A stretch of DNA of 43,083 nt from Chthoniobacteraceae bacterium (GCA_947449735.1 CANFTB010000041.1:1-43083), one strand, 5' to 3'. Counted from the first letter of the stretch, positions 16,843 to 25,077 are shown. Numbers and translations are program-made. The notes: a model not told the origin generated them from the sequence alone.

Positions 16843-17193
16843 ATGAGTGATTCAATCCAAGTTCTCACAAACCGCATTTGTGCGTTCCGGGACGAACGGA
16901 ATTGGAGCGCTTTTCATTCGCCCAAAGACCTGTCGGTGGCAATCGCCGCCGAGGCGGGTGAATTGCTGCAGCACTTTGTCTGGCAAAGCGACGAACAGTC
17001 CGTGCAGAGGCTGCACGAACGGCGCGACGCAATTGCGGAGGAGATTGCAGACGTCGCAATCCTTCTCATGGAAATGGCCTCAGTCTCGGGAGTGGACCTC
17101 GGCGCCGCTGTCGAAATGAAGCTGGCCCGCAACGCAGAGAAATACCCGGTTGAAAAGTCCAAAGGCAGCAACAAGAAATACAACGAGTTATGA
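16843..17193 (+). CDS. MazG-like nucleotide pyrophosphohydrolase
   Basis: A 116-residue all-alpha NTP pyrophosphohydrolase of the MazG/dCTP-pyrophosphatase (RS21-C6-like) type, which hydrolyses non-canonical or excess nucleoside triphosphates to monophosphate and pyrophosphate. Metal-binding acidic residues are seen in EAGELLQHFVW (EAGE at 37-40) and EEIADVAI (66-73), and the C-terminal KLARNAEKYP is typical. It begins an operon: its stop overlaps the start of the RsmH-family gene in an ATGA arrangement, which suggests translational coupling. It diverges from the M48 gene. Confidence 0.93.
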   Translation: MSDSIQVLTNRICAFRDERNWSAFHSPKDLSVAIAAEAGELLQHFVWQSDEQSVQRLHERRDAIAEEIADVAILLMEMASVSGVDLGAAVEMKLARNAEKYPVEKSKGSNKKYNEL

Positions 17194-18224
17194 GCGAAGA
17201 CGCCGAGCCCAGACGGCGGCGACCGCGCTACAGCGGCCCAAACCCCAGGCATTTCGCCCACAAATACAAGGAGGCGGACCCTTCGAAGTATCCTGAGACT
17301 TTCCAAAAGGTGTTGGCCTCGGGGAAGACTCCAGCGGGGGCGCATCGGCCCATCATGGTGGCCGAGATCCTCGAGGTACTCCGTCCGGCGCCTGGCGATC
17401 TTGCCGTGGACTGCACTCTCGGCTTCGGCGGGCACGCGCTCCAGATCCTGCCATCGCTCCTCCCCGGAGGAAGGCTCATTGGCCTGGATGCAGACCCCTT
17501 TGAACTTCCTCGAACCGAACAGCGGATCCGGGAAGCCGGATTTGGCGAGGACGTCTTCCTTGCTTTTCGTTGTAACTTTGCGGGCATCGCGGCTGTCGTT
17601 GCGAAAACAGAGGGAAGAGCTCCGAAAATCATTTTAGCGGACCTCGGAGTCTCCTCCATGCAAATTGACAACCCGGCCCGCGGCTTTTCGCTTAAGCACG
17701 ACGGCCCCCTGGACATGCGGATGAACCCCAACAAAGGATTGCCCGTCTCCGAGGTGCTGCCGCGTTCAAACGCGGACGAACTAAAAGCCCTTCTGGAGGA
17801 GAATGCGGACGAACCCTTCGCGGAGCGTCTGGCAAATGCCCTTGCCGGAAGGAGACTTAAAAGCACCCTCGAGCTGGCCAATGCAGTCCGCCAGTGCCTG
17901 TCCGATCGTCCCGCCGACGCCAGAGAACTCTCAGTGCGCCGCGTTTTTCAGGCGCTCCGGATCCACGTGAACGACGAGTTTCAGGTGCTCGACACCCTGC
18001 TCAAAGCGCTCCCCGGCCAACTAGCGCCGGGAGGAAGAGCGGCAATCCTGACGTTCCACTCCGGCGAAGATCGACGCGTTAAAAAAGCATTTGAAACGGG
18101 ACTCAAACAGGGCGACTACTCAGAGATATCGGACGGGGTCATCCGGGCTGGAGAGGCCGAGCAGCGCGCCAATACCCGTTCGAAATCTGCTAAACTGCGC
18201 TGGGCGGTAGCACGAACTTCGTGA
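17190..18224 (+). CDS. rsmH: RsmH/MraW family methyltransferase (16S rRNA C1402-N4 type)
   Basis: A 344-residue SAM-dependent methyltransferase of the RsmH family, which N4-methylates C1402 of 16S rRNA at the ribosomal P site. The SAM-binding segment is VDCTLGFGGHALQIL (73-87); ADLGVSSMQIDNPARGF and DGPLDMRMN are the hallmark blocks, and QALRIHVNDEF and SKSAKLRWA follow. Two oddities: an extra N-terminal arm of about 50 basic and aromatic residues precedes HRPIMVAEIL, where the usual protein begins, and the gene is not in a division-and-cell-wall cluster (no mraZ, ftsL or ftsI). It could therefore be the only RsmH of this genome or a second paralogue. It overlaps the MazG-like gene by four bases. 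Confidence 0.88.
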   Translation: MSEDAEPRRRRPRYSGPNPRHFAHKYKEADPSKYPETFQKVLASGKTPAGAHRPIMVAEILEVLRPAPGDLAVDCTLGFGGHALQILPSLLPGGRLIGLDADPFELPRTEQRIREAGFGEDVFLAFRCNFAGIAAVVAKTEGRAPKIILADLGVSSMQIDNPARGFSLKHDGPLDMRMNPNKGLPVSEVLPRSNADELKALLEENADEPFAERLANALAGRRLKSTLELANAVRQCLSDRPADARELSVRRVFQALRIHVNDEFQVLDTLLKALPGQLAPGGRAAILTFHSGEDRRVKKAFETGLKQGDYSEISDGVIRAGEAEQRANTRSKSAKLRWAVARTS

Positions 18225-18398
18225 AGGGAGCGCATCCCAATCTACCCTAAAGAAAATTTTACCCGCGCACGGCGCGATGGTCCGGATGCACGCGGAATAT
18301 GTCAGGCACATTGCCAAAGAAACTCAAATGCGCGACAAGTGGGATTAAGCTTCCGGATCGTTCATAGCTGCGTCTAAAACAGCTACTGTAGTTAGAAA

Positions 18399-18414
18399 GT
18401 CCCTCCTGAGGGAC
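18399..18414. other. Short palindrome upstream of the His-rich gene
   Basis: GTCCCTC and GAGGGAC are perfect complements separated by two bases, 35 bases before the ATG of the small His-rich protein. It may be an operator or part of the message leader. The 224-base gap after the RsmH gene holds nothing else that I recognise. Confidence 0.35.
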
Positions 18415-18448
18415 GAAAGCCCGCGCAAAACCAGAACGAGAAAACACT

Positions 18449-18742
18449 ATGTCCGAACACAAACACGAACTTTCAGAACAAGACCACGAGTTGCTGCAGG
18501 AAGCCTCCTTCGCCCACCGCGAAGCGGCTCACCACTTTAATCTCGCAGCGAAGCATCATCTCTTGGCGGCAGAGGCGGACGAAAAAGACGACGTCACCGG
18601 GGCAGCCCACCACGCGTACATTGCTTACGGACACGCACTCCACGCCACTATGTTTGCGGAAGAAGCAGCATGTGAGGAAGTTGCCGCCGACATGGACGAC
18701 GAAGACCACGGACACCCGGAACACACCGATCACAAGCACTAG
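18449..18742 (+). CDS. Small His- and Asp/Glu-rich protein of unknown function
   Basis: A 97-residue soluble protein rich in His, Glu, Asp and Ala. The centre is a predicted helical pair with HREAAHHFNLAAKHHLLAAE and HHAYIAYGHALHATMFAEEA; the C-terminal tail DDEDHGHPEHTDHKH alternates His and acidic residues. There is no signal peptide and no Cys motif. The spacing of His and acidic residues along helices, and the His-rich tail, suggest metal binding such as nickel, zinc or cobalt buffering; that is inference only. A strong intrinsic terminator follows the stop. I do not recognise the family. Confidence 0.8.
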   Translation: MSEHKHELSEQDHELLQEASFAHREAAHHFNLAAKHHLLAAEADEKDDVTGAAHHAYIAYGHALHATMFAEEAACEEVAADMDDEDHGHPEHTDHKH

Positions 18743-18793
18743 TCTGGATTGATTACTTTCGGCTGGCCGGAAGCGATCGAAACCAGATTGGCC

Positions 18794-18829
18794 AGGACCG
18801 TCCTACGATTGGGGACGGTCCTTTTTTTT
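18794..18829 (+). terminator. Strong rho-independent terminator
   Basis: AGGACCGTCC at 18794-18803 pairs with GGACGGTCCT at 18813-18822, a perfect 10-bp stem with a 9-base loop, followed by a run of T to 18829. It ends transcription from the small His-rich gene on the plus strand. On the other strand no T tract follows, so it would not serve the FucU-type gene. Confidence 0.92.
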
Positions 18830-18892
18830 AAGCTGGGCTCATTTGGAACATTCTGAGCCGGAACACCTCTACAGCCAGTTGCCGACGGCTCC

Positions 18893-19321
18893 TCAAATAC
18901 GCACCACACCCTTCTTCAAGAGTATGTTTGCGTAGAGTCCGGTTTCGGCTGTCGCCACGACCGCATACGCGGACTTTGCGCGTTCATAGAATGCTTGCCG
19001 CTCCAGCATTTCAATCCCCTTGCTGGGCTCGGCACCCGCGATGATTTTTCTGTAAACGTCCCACAACTCGGGTCGGTACGCATCGCCCTGCACCAGATCC
19101 ATCAGAGCCACGGGAGCTGCGACGTAAGAATCCAGAGGAAAGAGGGAAAGAACCGCCTCAAGCAGTGCAGGTACTCCGGCGCCGTCGCATCTGGCCAGCC
19201 TCCTCGCCATGCTCGCCGCCGGAAAATTGGCGTCTGCCAGCACGATTTCGTCACCGTGTCCCATTTCCATCAGGATTTTTAGCATGTCAGGCGACAGCAG
19301 CGGAGAGATTCCCTTCAGCAT
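18893..19321 (-). CDS. RbsD/FucU family sugar mutarotase (L-fucose mutarotase type)
   Basis: A 142-residue mutarotase that interconverts alpha and beta anomers of a monosaccharide; FucU acts on L-fucose. The diagnostic N terminus reads MLKGISPLLSPDMLKILMEM, followed by GHGDEIVLADANFPA with the conserved His22. The length matches FucU proteins. It is the last gene of a minus-strand run: SDR dehydrogenase, an exported protein with caspase-like motifs, then this one (gaps of 32 and 45 bases). The context suggests catabolism of fucose or a uronic acid. Confidence 0.92.
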   Translation of the reverse strand: MLKGISPLLSPDMLKILMEMGHGDEIVLADANFPAASMARRLARCDGAGVPALLEAVLSLFPLDSYVAAPVALMDLVQGDAYRPELWDVYRKIIAGAEPSKGIEMLERQAFYERAKSAYAVVATAETGLYANILLKKGVVRI

Positions 19322-19366
19322 AGATTTCGATCAGACAATCAAAGGTTTAAAGGCAAAGCGAGTTTC

Positions 19367-20059
19367 CTACTTCTTCCAGCGTCCGCTTTTTTCCGCGAGC
19401 GCCGGCAACTCGTCCGTGCGGTACTGCGTCTTGCCGACCGCACCCCACATCGGGACTCCGGTCGCACGCCGGAAATGAGCGTTCATACTCTCCCCCGAGT
19501 GGCAGCCCCAGCTTTTCACATACGCATCCTTTGCGAAAATCCCGGGCCGCAGCTTGGGAAGGTCATCCTCGTGGAACCAAACCTTTGAGGCGCTGTCTAT
19601 GTAGTTGGAATAGTCGAACATCCAGCAGGCCTTGTTGGAGTGCCCAAAGTATTCCAAGTCCGATATTTTCACCGTCTCGCGGTTTTTTCCGGCATTCAGA
19701 TAATCAATGAGCTCCGAGGCCTGTGAAAAATAAATCCTCCTGACGCGGTAGGCATCCCGCACCGAGTCAATGAGACTCAAGAGGTCCTTCCCCTCCTCCG
19801 GCGCCCGGCGAAGGTACGCCGGCTTGTACACAAGCCATGTGATCTGCGCCTCCGGATCCTCGGAGCGCACCTGCTGGATGCGAATGCGCGCCGCGCGGAC
19901 AAAATTCATCCACCACCGGTCGTGCGGCTGGGGTTTGTAATTCTCCCATTTCGAAAGGGAAACGCCGCCGGAGATCACGATCACTTCCTTCGCAGGATCA
20001 GCGTGCAAAACCTGCACTCCAGCGCAAAAGGCGATCACCGCGGTCAGTGCCCTTCTCAT
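19367..20059 (-). CDS. Exported protein with clan CD (caspase-like) His/Cys motif, unrecognised family
   Basis: A 230-residue protein with a cleavable signal peptide (MRRALTAVIAFCAGVQVLHA), so it is periplasmic or secreted. Two conserved-looking blocks stand out: DLEYFGHSN with His140 at the end of a predicted beta-strand, and YVKSWGCHSGES with Cys186 at the end of another, followed by FRRATGVPMWGAVGK. A strand-His-Gly/Ser block followed about 45 residues later by a strand-ending Cys is the catalytic layout of clan CD cysteine peptidases (caspases, gingipains, C80). Lack of a canonical HG and of a matched family leaves the activity unproven; it could be an inactive or non-peptidase relative. 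The flanking genes are sugar-metabolism genes in the same direction. Confidence 0.82.
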   Translation of the reverse strand: MRRALTAVIAFCAGVQVLHADPAKEVIVISGGVSLSKWENYKPQPHDRWWMNFVRAARIRIQQVRSEDPEAQITWLVYKPAYLRRAPEEGKDLLSLIDSVRDAYRVRRIYFSQASELIDYLNAGKNRETVKISDLEYFGHSNKACWMFDYSNYIDSASKVWFHEDDLPKLRPGIFAKDAYVKSWGCHSGESMNAHFRRATGVPMWGAVGKTQYRTDELPALAEKSGRWKK

Positions 20060-20091
20060 ATGGTTCAGGTATAAAATTTAGCCCCCCCCAG

Positions 20092-20901
20092 CTAAATGGT
20101 CTGGCTTAGAAAGCCCCCATCCACCCGAAGGTCCGAGCCTGTCACAAAGCTGGACGCCGCATGACTGGCCAGAAAAACACAGGCTCCAATCAATTCGTGA
20201 GCCTCGCCAAAACGCTTCATCGGCGTATGCCCCCAGATGGCCTGAGTACGGGGCGAAGGAGAGCCGTCCGGGAGAAACAGGAGACTGCGATTCTGTTCCG
20301 CAGGGAAAAACCCGGGCGTGATCGAATTGACCCGCACTCCTTTTGGAGCCCATTCGCGGGAGAGAAACTGCGTCAGGTTTAGAACGGCGGCTTTCGCAGC
20401 GGAGTACGCAACGACCCTCGAAAGAGGAAGATGTGCCGATACGCTGGCGATGTTTATGATGCTGCCCCTGCCCCGCCGGCACATCCCGGGTCCGAACACC
20501 TGGGAGGGCAACAGCGCGCCGCCCACCAGATTCAGGTCGAAGGCAGCGTTCCAGTCAGCACAATCAATCTGCTCGATCGCATGGGTGTCGGTCACCGTCA
20601 CCTTGGGATCGTTGCCGCCGGCGGCGTTGACTAACACACCCGGCTCGCCAAAGGCGGATACAACACCTTCCAGAGCCTTTTCAAGCGAAGCCCGGTCTGA
20701 TGCATCGGCGTGACAAAACACGGCCTGTCCTCCGGCCGCACGAATGGCGGCAACGCGTGCTTCGCCGCGCTCGCCGTTGCGGCCCAATACGGCCACGCGC
20801 GCCCCGGCGCTTGCCAACCCCTCGGCCAGAGCGCCCCCCAAAACACCGGTTCCTCCCACAACAACGGCAACTTCACCTGCCAGATCAAAAAGCGTGCTCA
20901 T
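20092..20901 (-). CDS. SDR family oxidoreductase, D-mannonate oxidoreductase-like
   Basis: A 269-residue classical short-chain dehydrogenase. The nucleotide-binding GGTGVLG is at 16-22, NAAGGNDPK replaces the usual NAG block, and the active site has SVSAHLPLSRVVAYSAAK with catalytic Ser, Tyr and Lys. FVTGSDLRVDGGF closes the fold. The GGTGVLGGALAEGLA and NAAGGNDPK patterns are those of SDRs annotated as D-mannonate oxidoreductase (fructuronate reductase) in uronate catabolism. The ATG at 20901 gives the family's N terminus MSTLFDLAGEVA; an upstream extension to 20991 reads through the promoter region. It is first in the run with the caspase-like and FucU-type genes. Confidence 0.9.
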   Translation of the reverse strand: MSTLFDLAGEVAVVVGGTGVLGGALAEGLASAGARVAVLGRNGERGEARVAAIRAAGGQAVFCHADASDRASLEKALEGVVSAFGEPGVLVNAAGGNDPKVTVTDTHAIEQIDCADWNAAFDLNLVGGALLPSQVFGPGMCRRGRGSIINIASVSAHLPLSRVVAYSAAKAAVLNLTQFLSREWAPKGVRVNSITPGFFPAEQNRSLLFLPDGSPSPRTQAIWGHTPMKRFGEAHELIGACVFLASHAASSFVTGSDLRVDGGFLSQTI

Positions 20902-21045
20902 TTTCAAACATGTTAAAGTAAACGTAAAAAAGCTCCCACTTAACACCACCATCAGGAAGTCTGGAAGGCAAGCGTCCGCGAGACACCGCACAAGTTTTCA
21001 GGGAACACGTCGAAAAAGTGAATCCGCCTGATATCGTCCCAAGCC

Positions 21046-22098
21046 GTGTACGACGTCGCCATTATCGGAGGAGGGCCCGCTGGAGCCTGTTGCGCCTCCG
21101 CCTGCGCCAGCTCCGGCCTGAAAACCCTTGTGCTTGAGCGGGAGAAATTTCCTCGAGAGAAGGTCTGCGGCGACTGCTTGAACCCGATGGCTTGGTCTGT
21201 ACTGGACACGCTGGAACTGAGCTCAAAAGTACAAGAGTGCACGCACACCAAGTTGGAGGGAGTCCGATTTGAAGGCATGCACGGGTGCATCGTCCGCGTC
21301 CCCTTCCCGGAAACATCCCGGCCAAAAATTGGTGTCTCGCGTTCCACTCTGGATCAAATTCTTTTAAAAAATGCATCACGATCGGGGGCCCAAGTGATCG
21401 AAGAGTCACCCCTCACAGAGCTCGTGCGCACGGGTTCAGGATGGCGGATTCAAACTGCGGCAGACTGTTTTGAGGCCCGGCATCTGGTGGCCGCAGACGG
21501 GCGAAACTCGACCAGTCTCCGCCTCCTGGGACTGATGCCGGAGAGGTTTAACGGGGAAAGAGTTGCATTGCAGGCACGCTTCCATTCCAAAACGCCCCTC
21601 GACAACGATGTGGTCCTTCGGTTTGTGGACGAGGGGTATCTGGGACTCGCCCCCGTGGGAGGCGGTCTCGCTAATCTCTGCCTCGTCAGTCGTCCCCAAA
21701 ACCTCGCGGAGATCAAACGGCGAGCCGTTGCCGAATACGGGGTTCCGGAAACCCTTGCATGGAGAAGCATCACCCCACTCAGGCGGGCGCCCTTGCCGGT
21801 CACCCGCGAGAGGCTCTGGCTGGTTGGAGACGCAGCCCGTGTTGTTGAACCTTTTACAGGGGAGGGAATTGCATACGCCATGCGGACGGGCATGGAGTGC
21901 GCCCGGGCGATTCTAGCAGACTCCCCGGACCTTTACAAAAAACGGCACGCAGACCTCTACCGCGGGAGGCTCTGGCTAAACCATCTGGCCAGACAGGCCT
22001 GCCTCCACCCAAAACTGGGAACGGCCATCGTGCGGACCGGAGCGCTGCTCCCGGGGCTCATGGCGTTGCTCACAAACAAGGTTCTTTCGGCCAGATGA
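21046..22098 (+). CDS. FAD-dependent oxidoreductase, geranylgeranyl reductase family
   Basis: A 350-residue flavoprotein monooxygenase-fold enzyme of the geranylgeranyl reductase type, which usually reduces isoprenoid double bonds but also includes tailoring enzymes. The FAD dinucleotide motif is VAIIGGGPAGACCASA near the N terminus, with KVCGDCLNP (the family's CGD motif), AADGRNSTSLR and LVGDAARVVEPFTGEGI. The start is a GTG at 21046, because a stop lies in frame at 21019 and no ATG follows before the FAD motif; no Shine-Dalgarno sequence is visible. It diverges from the SDR gene. In other genomes such enzymes pair with a type III polyketide synthase and methyltransferase. Confidence 0.9.
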   Translation: MYDVAIIGGGPAGACCASACASSGLKTLVLEREKFPREKVCGDCLNPMAWSVLDTLELSSKVQECTHTKLEGVRFEGMHGCIVRVPFPETSRPKIGVSRSTLDQILLKNASRSGAQVIEESPLTELVRTGSGWRIQTAADCFEARHLVAADGRNSTSLRLLGLMPERFNGERVALQARFHSKTPLDNDVVLRFVDEGYLGLAPVGGGLANLCLVSRPQNLAEIKRRAVAEYGVPETLAWRSITPLRRAPLPVTRERLWLVGDAARVVEPFTGEGIAYAMRTGMECARAILADSPDLYKKRHADLYRGRLWLNHLARQACLHPKLGTAIVRTGALLPGLMALLTNKVLSAR

Positions 22099-22159
22099 GA
22101 ACCCGCTCCGTACAAGCAGGTTCAGGCTTCCACCAGACGATGGAACGAGATCGCAGACG

Positions 22160-22375
22160 CTACTTCGGCTGCTGATCAAAAAACTTTGGGGCTGTCCCGG
22201 GAGATTCCTTGGCAGGCGCCGCAGGTTGCGGTGGAACAACGGGCGCAGGGGCGCCGGCGGTCGGGGCATGATCCGCGGCGTGGGCCCCATGCGCAGGCAG
22301 GCTGGAGGCGCTGTGGCGCTCGCACGCCGAACTTAATACCACCAAGGGAAGGAGGAAAACGAGGGACCATTTCAT
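22160..22375 (-). CDS. Small Pro/Ala-rich lipoprotein
   Basis: A 71-residue protein beginning MKWSLVFLLPLVVLSSAC, a lipoprotein signal with the modified Cys at 18; the residue at -3 is Ser, so the lipobox is not ideal. The mature part is only about 53 residues, disordered, rich in Ala, Pro and His (APVVPPQPAAPAK). The function is unknown; it may be a spacer-like envelope protein. It runs opposite to trpA. Confidence 0.7.
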   Translation of the reverse strand: MKWSLVFLLPLVVLSSACERHSASSLPAHGAHAADHAPTAGAPAPVVPPQPAAPAKESPGTAPKFFDQQPK

Positions 22376-22479
22376 ACGATTCGGGTAATATTAGCCTGCC
22401 AATCACATCTGAGAAGAGCGAACTGCAAAGACGTCTGGGCTTCCAACGGAGCCTCCATGCAGCTTTGATGGTCTGAGCT

Positions 22480-23283
22480 ATGGCCAACCGCATCGACCAA
22501 ACTTTTGACAAACTACGCGCCGACAAAAAAGTGGCGATGATCGCCTACATCGCCGCGGGCGACCCAACGCTTGAGGCCACGGAGGCCATCGTGCCGGCGC
22601 TGGAAAAAGCTGGAGTGGACCTAATTGAGCTTGGTCTCCCTTTTTCAGACCCCTTGGCAGATGGAATAGTCAACCAGCTGGCCGCGGCTCGGGCGCTGGA
22701 GGCAGGGGCGACCACGCCGAAGGTGCTGGAGTGCGTGAGAAACATTCGAAAGACCTCCCAGCTTCCGATCGTCCTCTACACCTATCTCAACCCTATCTAT
22801 CGCTACGGCTTTTCGAAGTTTTTAACAGACGCCGAAGAGGCTGGCGTAGACGGATTGCTCATCCTGGACCTCCCCCCGGACGAGGCGGCCTGCGGTGAAG
22901 ACTTCAAAACAAACAGCCCGCTAAAACAGATCCGCCTCATCGCTCCGACAACACCGCAGGAACGCATCGCCAAGCTCACAACCGGAGCCAGCGGGTTCAT
23001 TTACTACGTCTCCCGGGAGGGAGTGACGGGAGAGCGCACAGATGTTGCTGATTCAGTGGCCGAACGCGTATCGCAAATCAGGGCTACCACGCAGCTGCCG
23101 ATTGCGGTGGGGTTTGGAATTTCCTCGCCGGAACAGGTGGCTCAGGTGGCCGCAGTGTCCGATGCGGTGGTCGTGGGGAGTGCCATTGTTAAAAAGATAG
23201 CCGAGTGGGGGGCGGAGCCTGATCTGGCGCAGCGCCTAGCGGCTTTCGTTGCGCCATTGGCTGCAGCCACCAAACATTCCTAA
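22480..23283 (+). CDS. trpA: Tryptophan synthase alpha subunit
   Basis: A 267-residue TIM-barrel enzyme that cleaves indole-3-glycerol phosphate to indole and glyceraldehyde 3-phosphate, handing indole to TrpB. The catalytic residues are Glu50 and Asp61 within IELGLPFSDPLADG, equivalent to Glu49 and Asp60 of the Salmonella enzyme. Further signatures are YIAAGDPTLEAT, YYVSREGVTGER and VGFGISSPEQV. Length is standard. No other trp gene is next to it: trpB, normally directly upstream, is absent, so the pathway genes are dispersed. It is followed after 60 bases by a lipocalin gene in the same direction. Confidence 0.98.
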   Translation: MANRIDQTFDKLRADKKVAMIAYIAAGDPTLEATEAIVPALEKAGVDLIELGLPFSDPLADGIVNQLAAARALEAGATTPKVLECVRNIRKTSQLPIVLYTYLNPIYRYGFSKFLTDAEEAGVDGLLILDLPPDEAACGEDFKTNSPLKQIRLIAPTTPQERIAKLTTGASGFIYYVSREGVTGERTDVADSVAERVSQIRATTQLPIAVGFGISSPEQVAQVAAVSDAVVVGSAIVKKIAEWGAEPDLAQRLAAFVAPLAAATKHS

Positions 23284-23343
23284 CCTTCCCCGACCCCGGG
23301 GCCCGAAACCTGCTTCGCTTCGATAACCGCTTCGACCCACCTT

Positions 23344-23928
23344 ATGGCTGCTCAGGAACACCCATCCATCCCCGCCTTCCAGAAAAACGTCCCCGCACGC
23401 GGCGGATTCTTGCGAGCAACTTCCGCCGGAACCGTTGCCATCTCTGCCTTGCTGGCGCTCTCAGGGTGCGCCACCAAGCCGGGACACATTCCCACCGGAT
23501 TGGAAACGGCTAAAAACTTTGACCCGCTGCGGTTTGAAGGTACGTGGCACGAGATCGTGCGCACAAACAACAAGGAGGAAGCGGGGATCACACGGGTGAC
23601 GACCACCTTCAAGCGCAAGCAAGACGGTTCGTGGTTGCTTACCGATCGCGGTTGGAAAAACGAACTCGGCGGTTATGTCGAAAGCACAAAAACAGCTTCC
23701 ACAGGAGGATCTCCGGGGGCCTTCAACGTGAAGGATGGCGCGCCAAAGTTCTTCGTGGTCATCGACCAAGAACACACTCTTGCCCTCGCCTGCAGCACAT
23801 CCTACCGGCATTTCTGGATCCTTTCCAAAAATCCCGATCCGGAAAGCAGCCGGCTCGAAAGAATGATGTCGCTCGCCTCAGAGGCAGGGTTCCCGGTCAA
23901 GGAGTCCTTCTTCGTGCCCGTCCGTTAA
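23344..23928 (+). CDS. Lipocalin family outer membrane lipoprotein (Blc-like)
   Basis: A 194-residue bacterial lipocalin. A long N region and hydrophobic segment lead to the lipobox LALSGC with lipidation at Cys42. The lipocalin signature GTWHEIVR (66-73) and the late block STSYRHFWILSKNP match Blc, which binds lysophospholipids or fatty acids at the outer membrane. The C-terminal helix LERMMSLASEAGFPVK is typical. The 22 residues before the hydrophobic part may be over-long; a TTG at codon 23 is an alternative start. It may be cotranscribed with trpA without a functional link. Confidence 0.88.
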   Translation: MAAQEHPSIPAFQKNVPARGGFLRATSAGTVAISALLALSGCATKPGHIPTGLETAKNFDPLRFEGTWHEIVRTNNKEEAGITRVTTTFKRKQDGSWLLTDRGWKNELGGYVESTKTASTGGSPGAFNVKDGAPKFFVVIDQEHTLALACSTSYRHFWILSKNPDPESSRLERMMSLASEAGFPVKESFFVPVR

Positions 23929-24123
23929 TTCCGGGGCTTCGGCGCTGTCTGGATTTTTGCCTGCCGTCCAAGCCGATAGCCGGGGGCAAACCCAGACGAG
24001 GTTAAACTCGTACCCCTATGGCGCTAGCTCTGCCTTGAGCTCTGGAAAAACGACTCCCAAGTCAAAAACCGGACGCTGCTTCCGTCGACCGAAGGCGAAC
24101 TCAGTCGAAGAACGCAACCCCTG

Positions 24124-25077
24124 CTATCCGGCCGTGGCACACACCGGCTTCTGGGGCACCAAGTCCAATTCCCGGAACAACTCCCGGTCCGCATCGACCC
24201 CCGGATTCTGCGCAGTCAGCAGCTTATCTCCGTAGAATATTGAGTTAGCTCCGGCAAAAAAGGCCATTGCCTGCCCTTCGCGACTCAGCCGGGTGCGGCC
24301 CGCACTCAAGCGGACCTTGGCCCGAGGAAGAACGATCCGGGTCGTGGCGATCAGACGGACCAGTTCAAAGACATCGACCGGAGCCTGGTCCTCCATGGGG
24401 GTTCCAGGCATGGGCATAAGACAGTTGATCGGCACGCTCTCGGGCGCGGGGGCAAAGGTGGTGAGCACGTGGAGCATTTTGAGACGGTCCTCCTCCGTCT
24501 CACCCATGCCGATAATACCGCCGCAGCACACATCCATTCCCGCCGACTGCACCGCACGGATGGTGTTGAGACGGTCCTCGAAAGTATGAGTGGTGACGAT
24601 TTTTTCGTAATGTTCCGGTGAAGTATCAATGTTGTGATTGTAAGCCTTCACGCCGGCCTCCTTGAGTTGAACCGCCTCCTTCTCGGAGAGCTGGCCTAGA
24701 GTCACACAGACCTCCATCCCAAGCTTGCTCACCTCGCGAATCGTTCCCAACACCTGCTCAAACCGGGGATCGCCCCCGCGGACGCCCTTCCAAGCCGCTC
24801 CCATGCAAAACCGCGTGGAACCGTTATCCTTCGCCCTTCGAGCGACATCTAAAACGTCCTCAGTCTGCATCAAGCGCTCGGCCTTCACTCCGGTGCTGTA
24901 GCGGGAACTTTGCGCGCAATACCCACAATCCTCGGAGCATCCGCCTGTCTTGATCGACAGAAGCGTACACAACTGCACCTCGTTACCTGCCCAATGTTCC
25001 AGATAAACCGATCGCGCGCGGCTGATGAGTTCGAAAAAGGGCGTGGAGTAGATTTCCTGAAGGTCCGAAAGCTGCAT
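24124..25077 (-). CDS. bioB: Biotin synthase
   Basis: A 317-residue radical SAM enzyme that inserts sulfur into dethiobiotin, the last step of biotin synthesis. The radical SAM cluster motif is CSEDCGYC with Cys47, Cys51 and Cys54. YNHNIDTSPEHYEKI, CCGGIIGMGET and NCLMPMPGTP are hallmark blocks, and the Arg ligand of the auxiliary [2Fe-2S] cluster is in the RLSAGRTRLS region. Length fits the family. AAGG stands a few bases before the ATG. No bioF, bioA or bioD is nearby and no BirA operator was recognised upstream. Confidence 0.98.
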   Translation of the reverse strand: MQLSDLQEIYSTPFFELISRARSVYLEHWAGNEVQLCTLLSIKTGGCSEDCGYCAQSSRYSTGVKAERLMQTEDVLDVARRAKDNGSTRFCMGAAWKGVRGGDPRFEQVLGTIREVSKLGMEVCVTLGQLSEKEAVQLKEAGVKAYNHNIDTSPEHYEKIVTTHTFEDRLNTIRAVQSAGMDVCCGGIIGMGETEEDRLKMLHVLTTFAPAPESVPINCLMPMPGTPMEDQAPVDVFELVRLIATTRIVLPRAKVRLSAGRTRLSREGQAMAFFAGANSIFYGDKLLTAQNPGVDADRELFRELDLVPQKPVCATAG

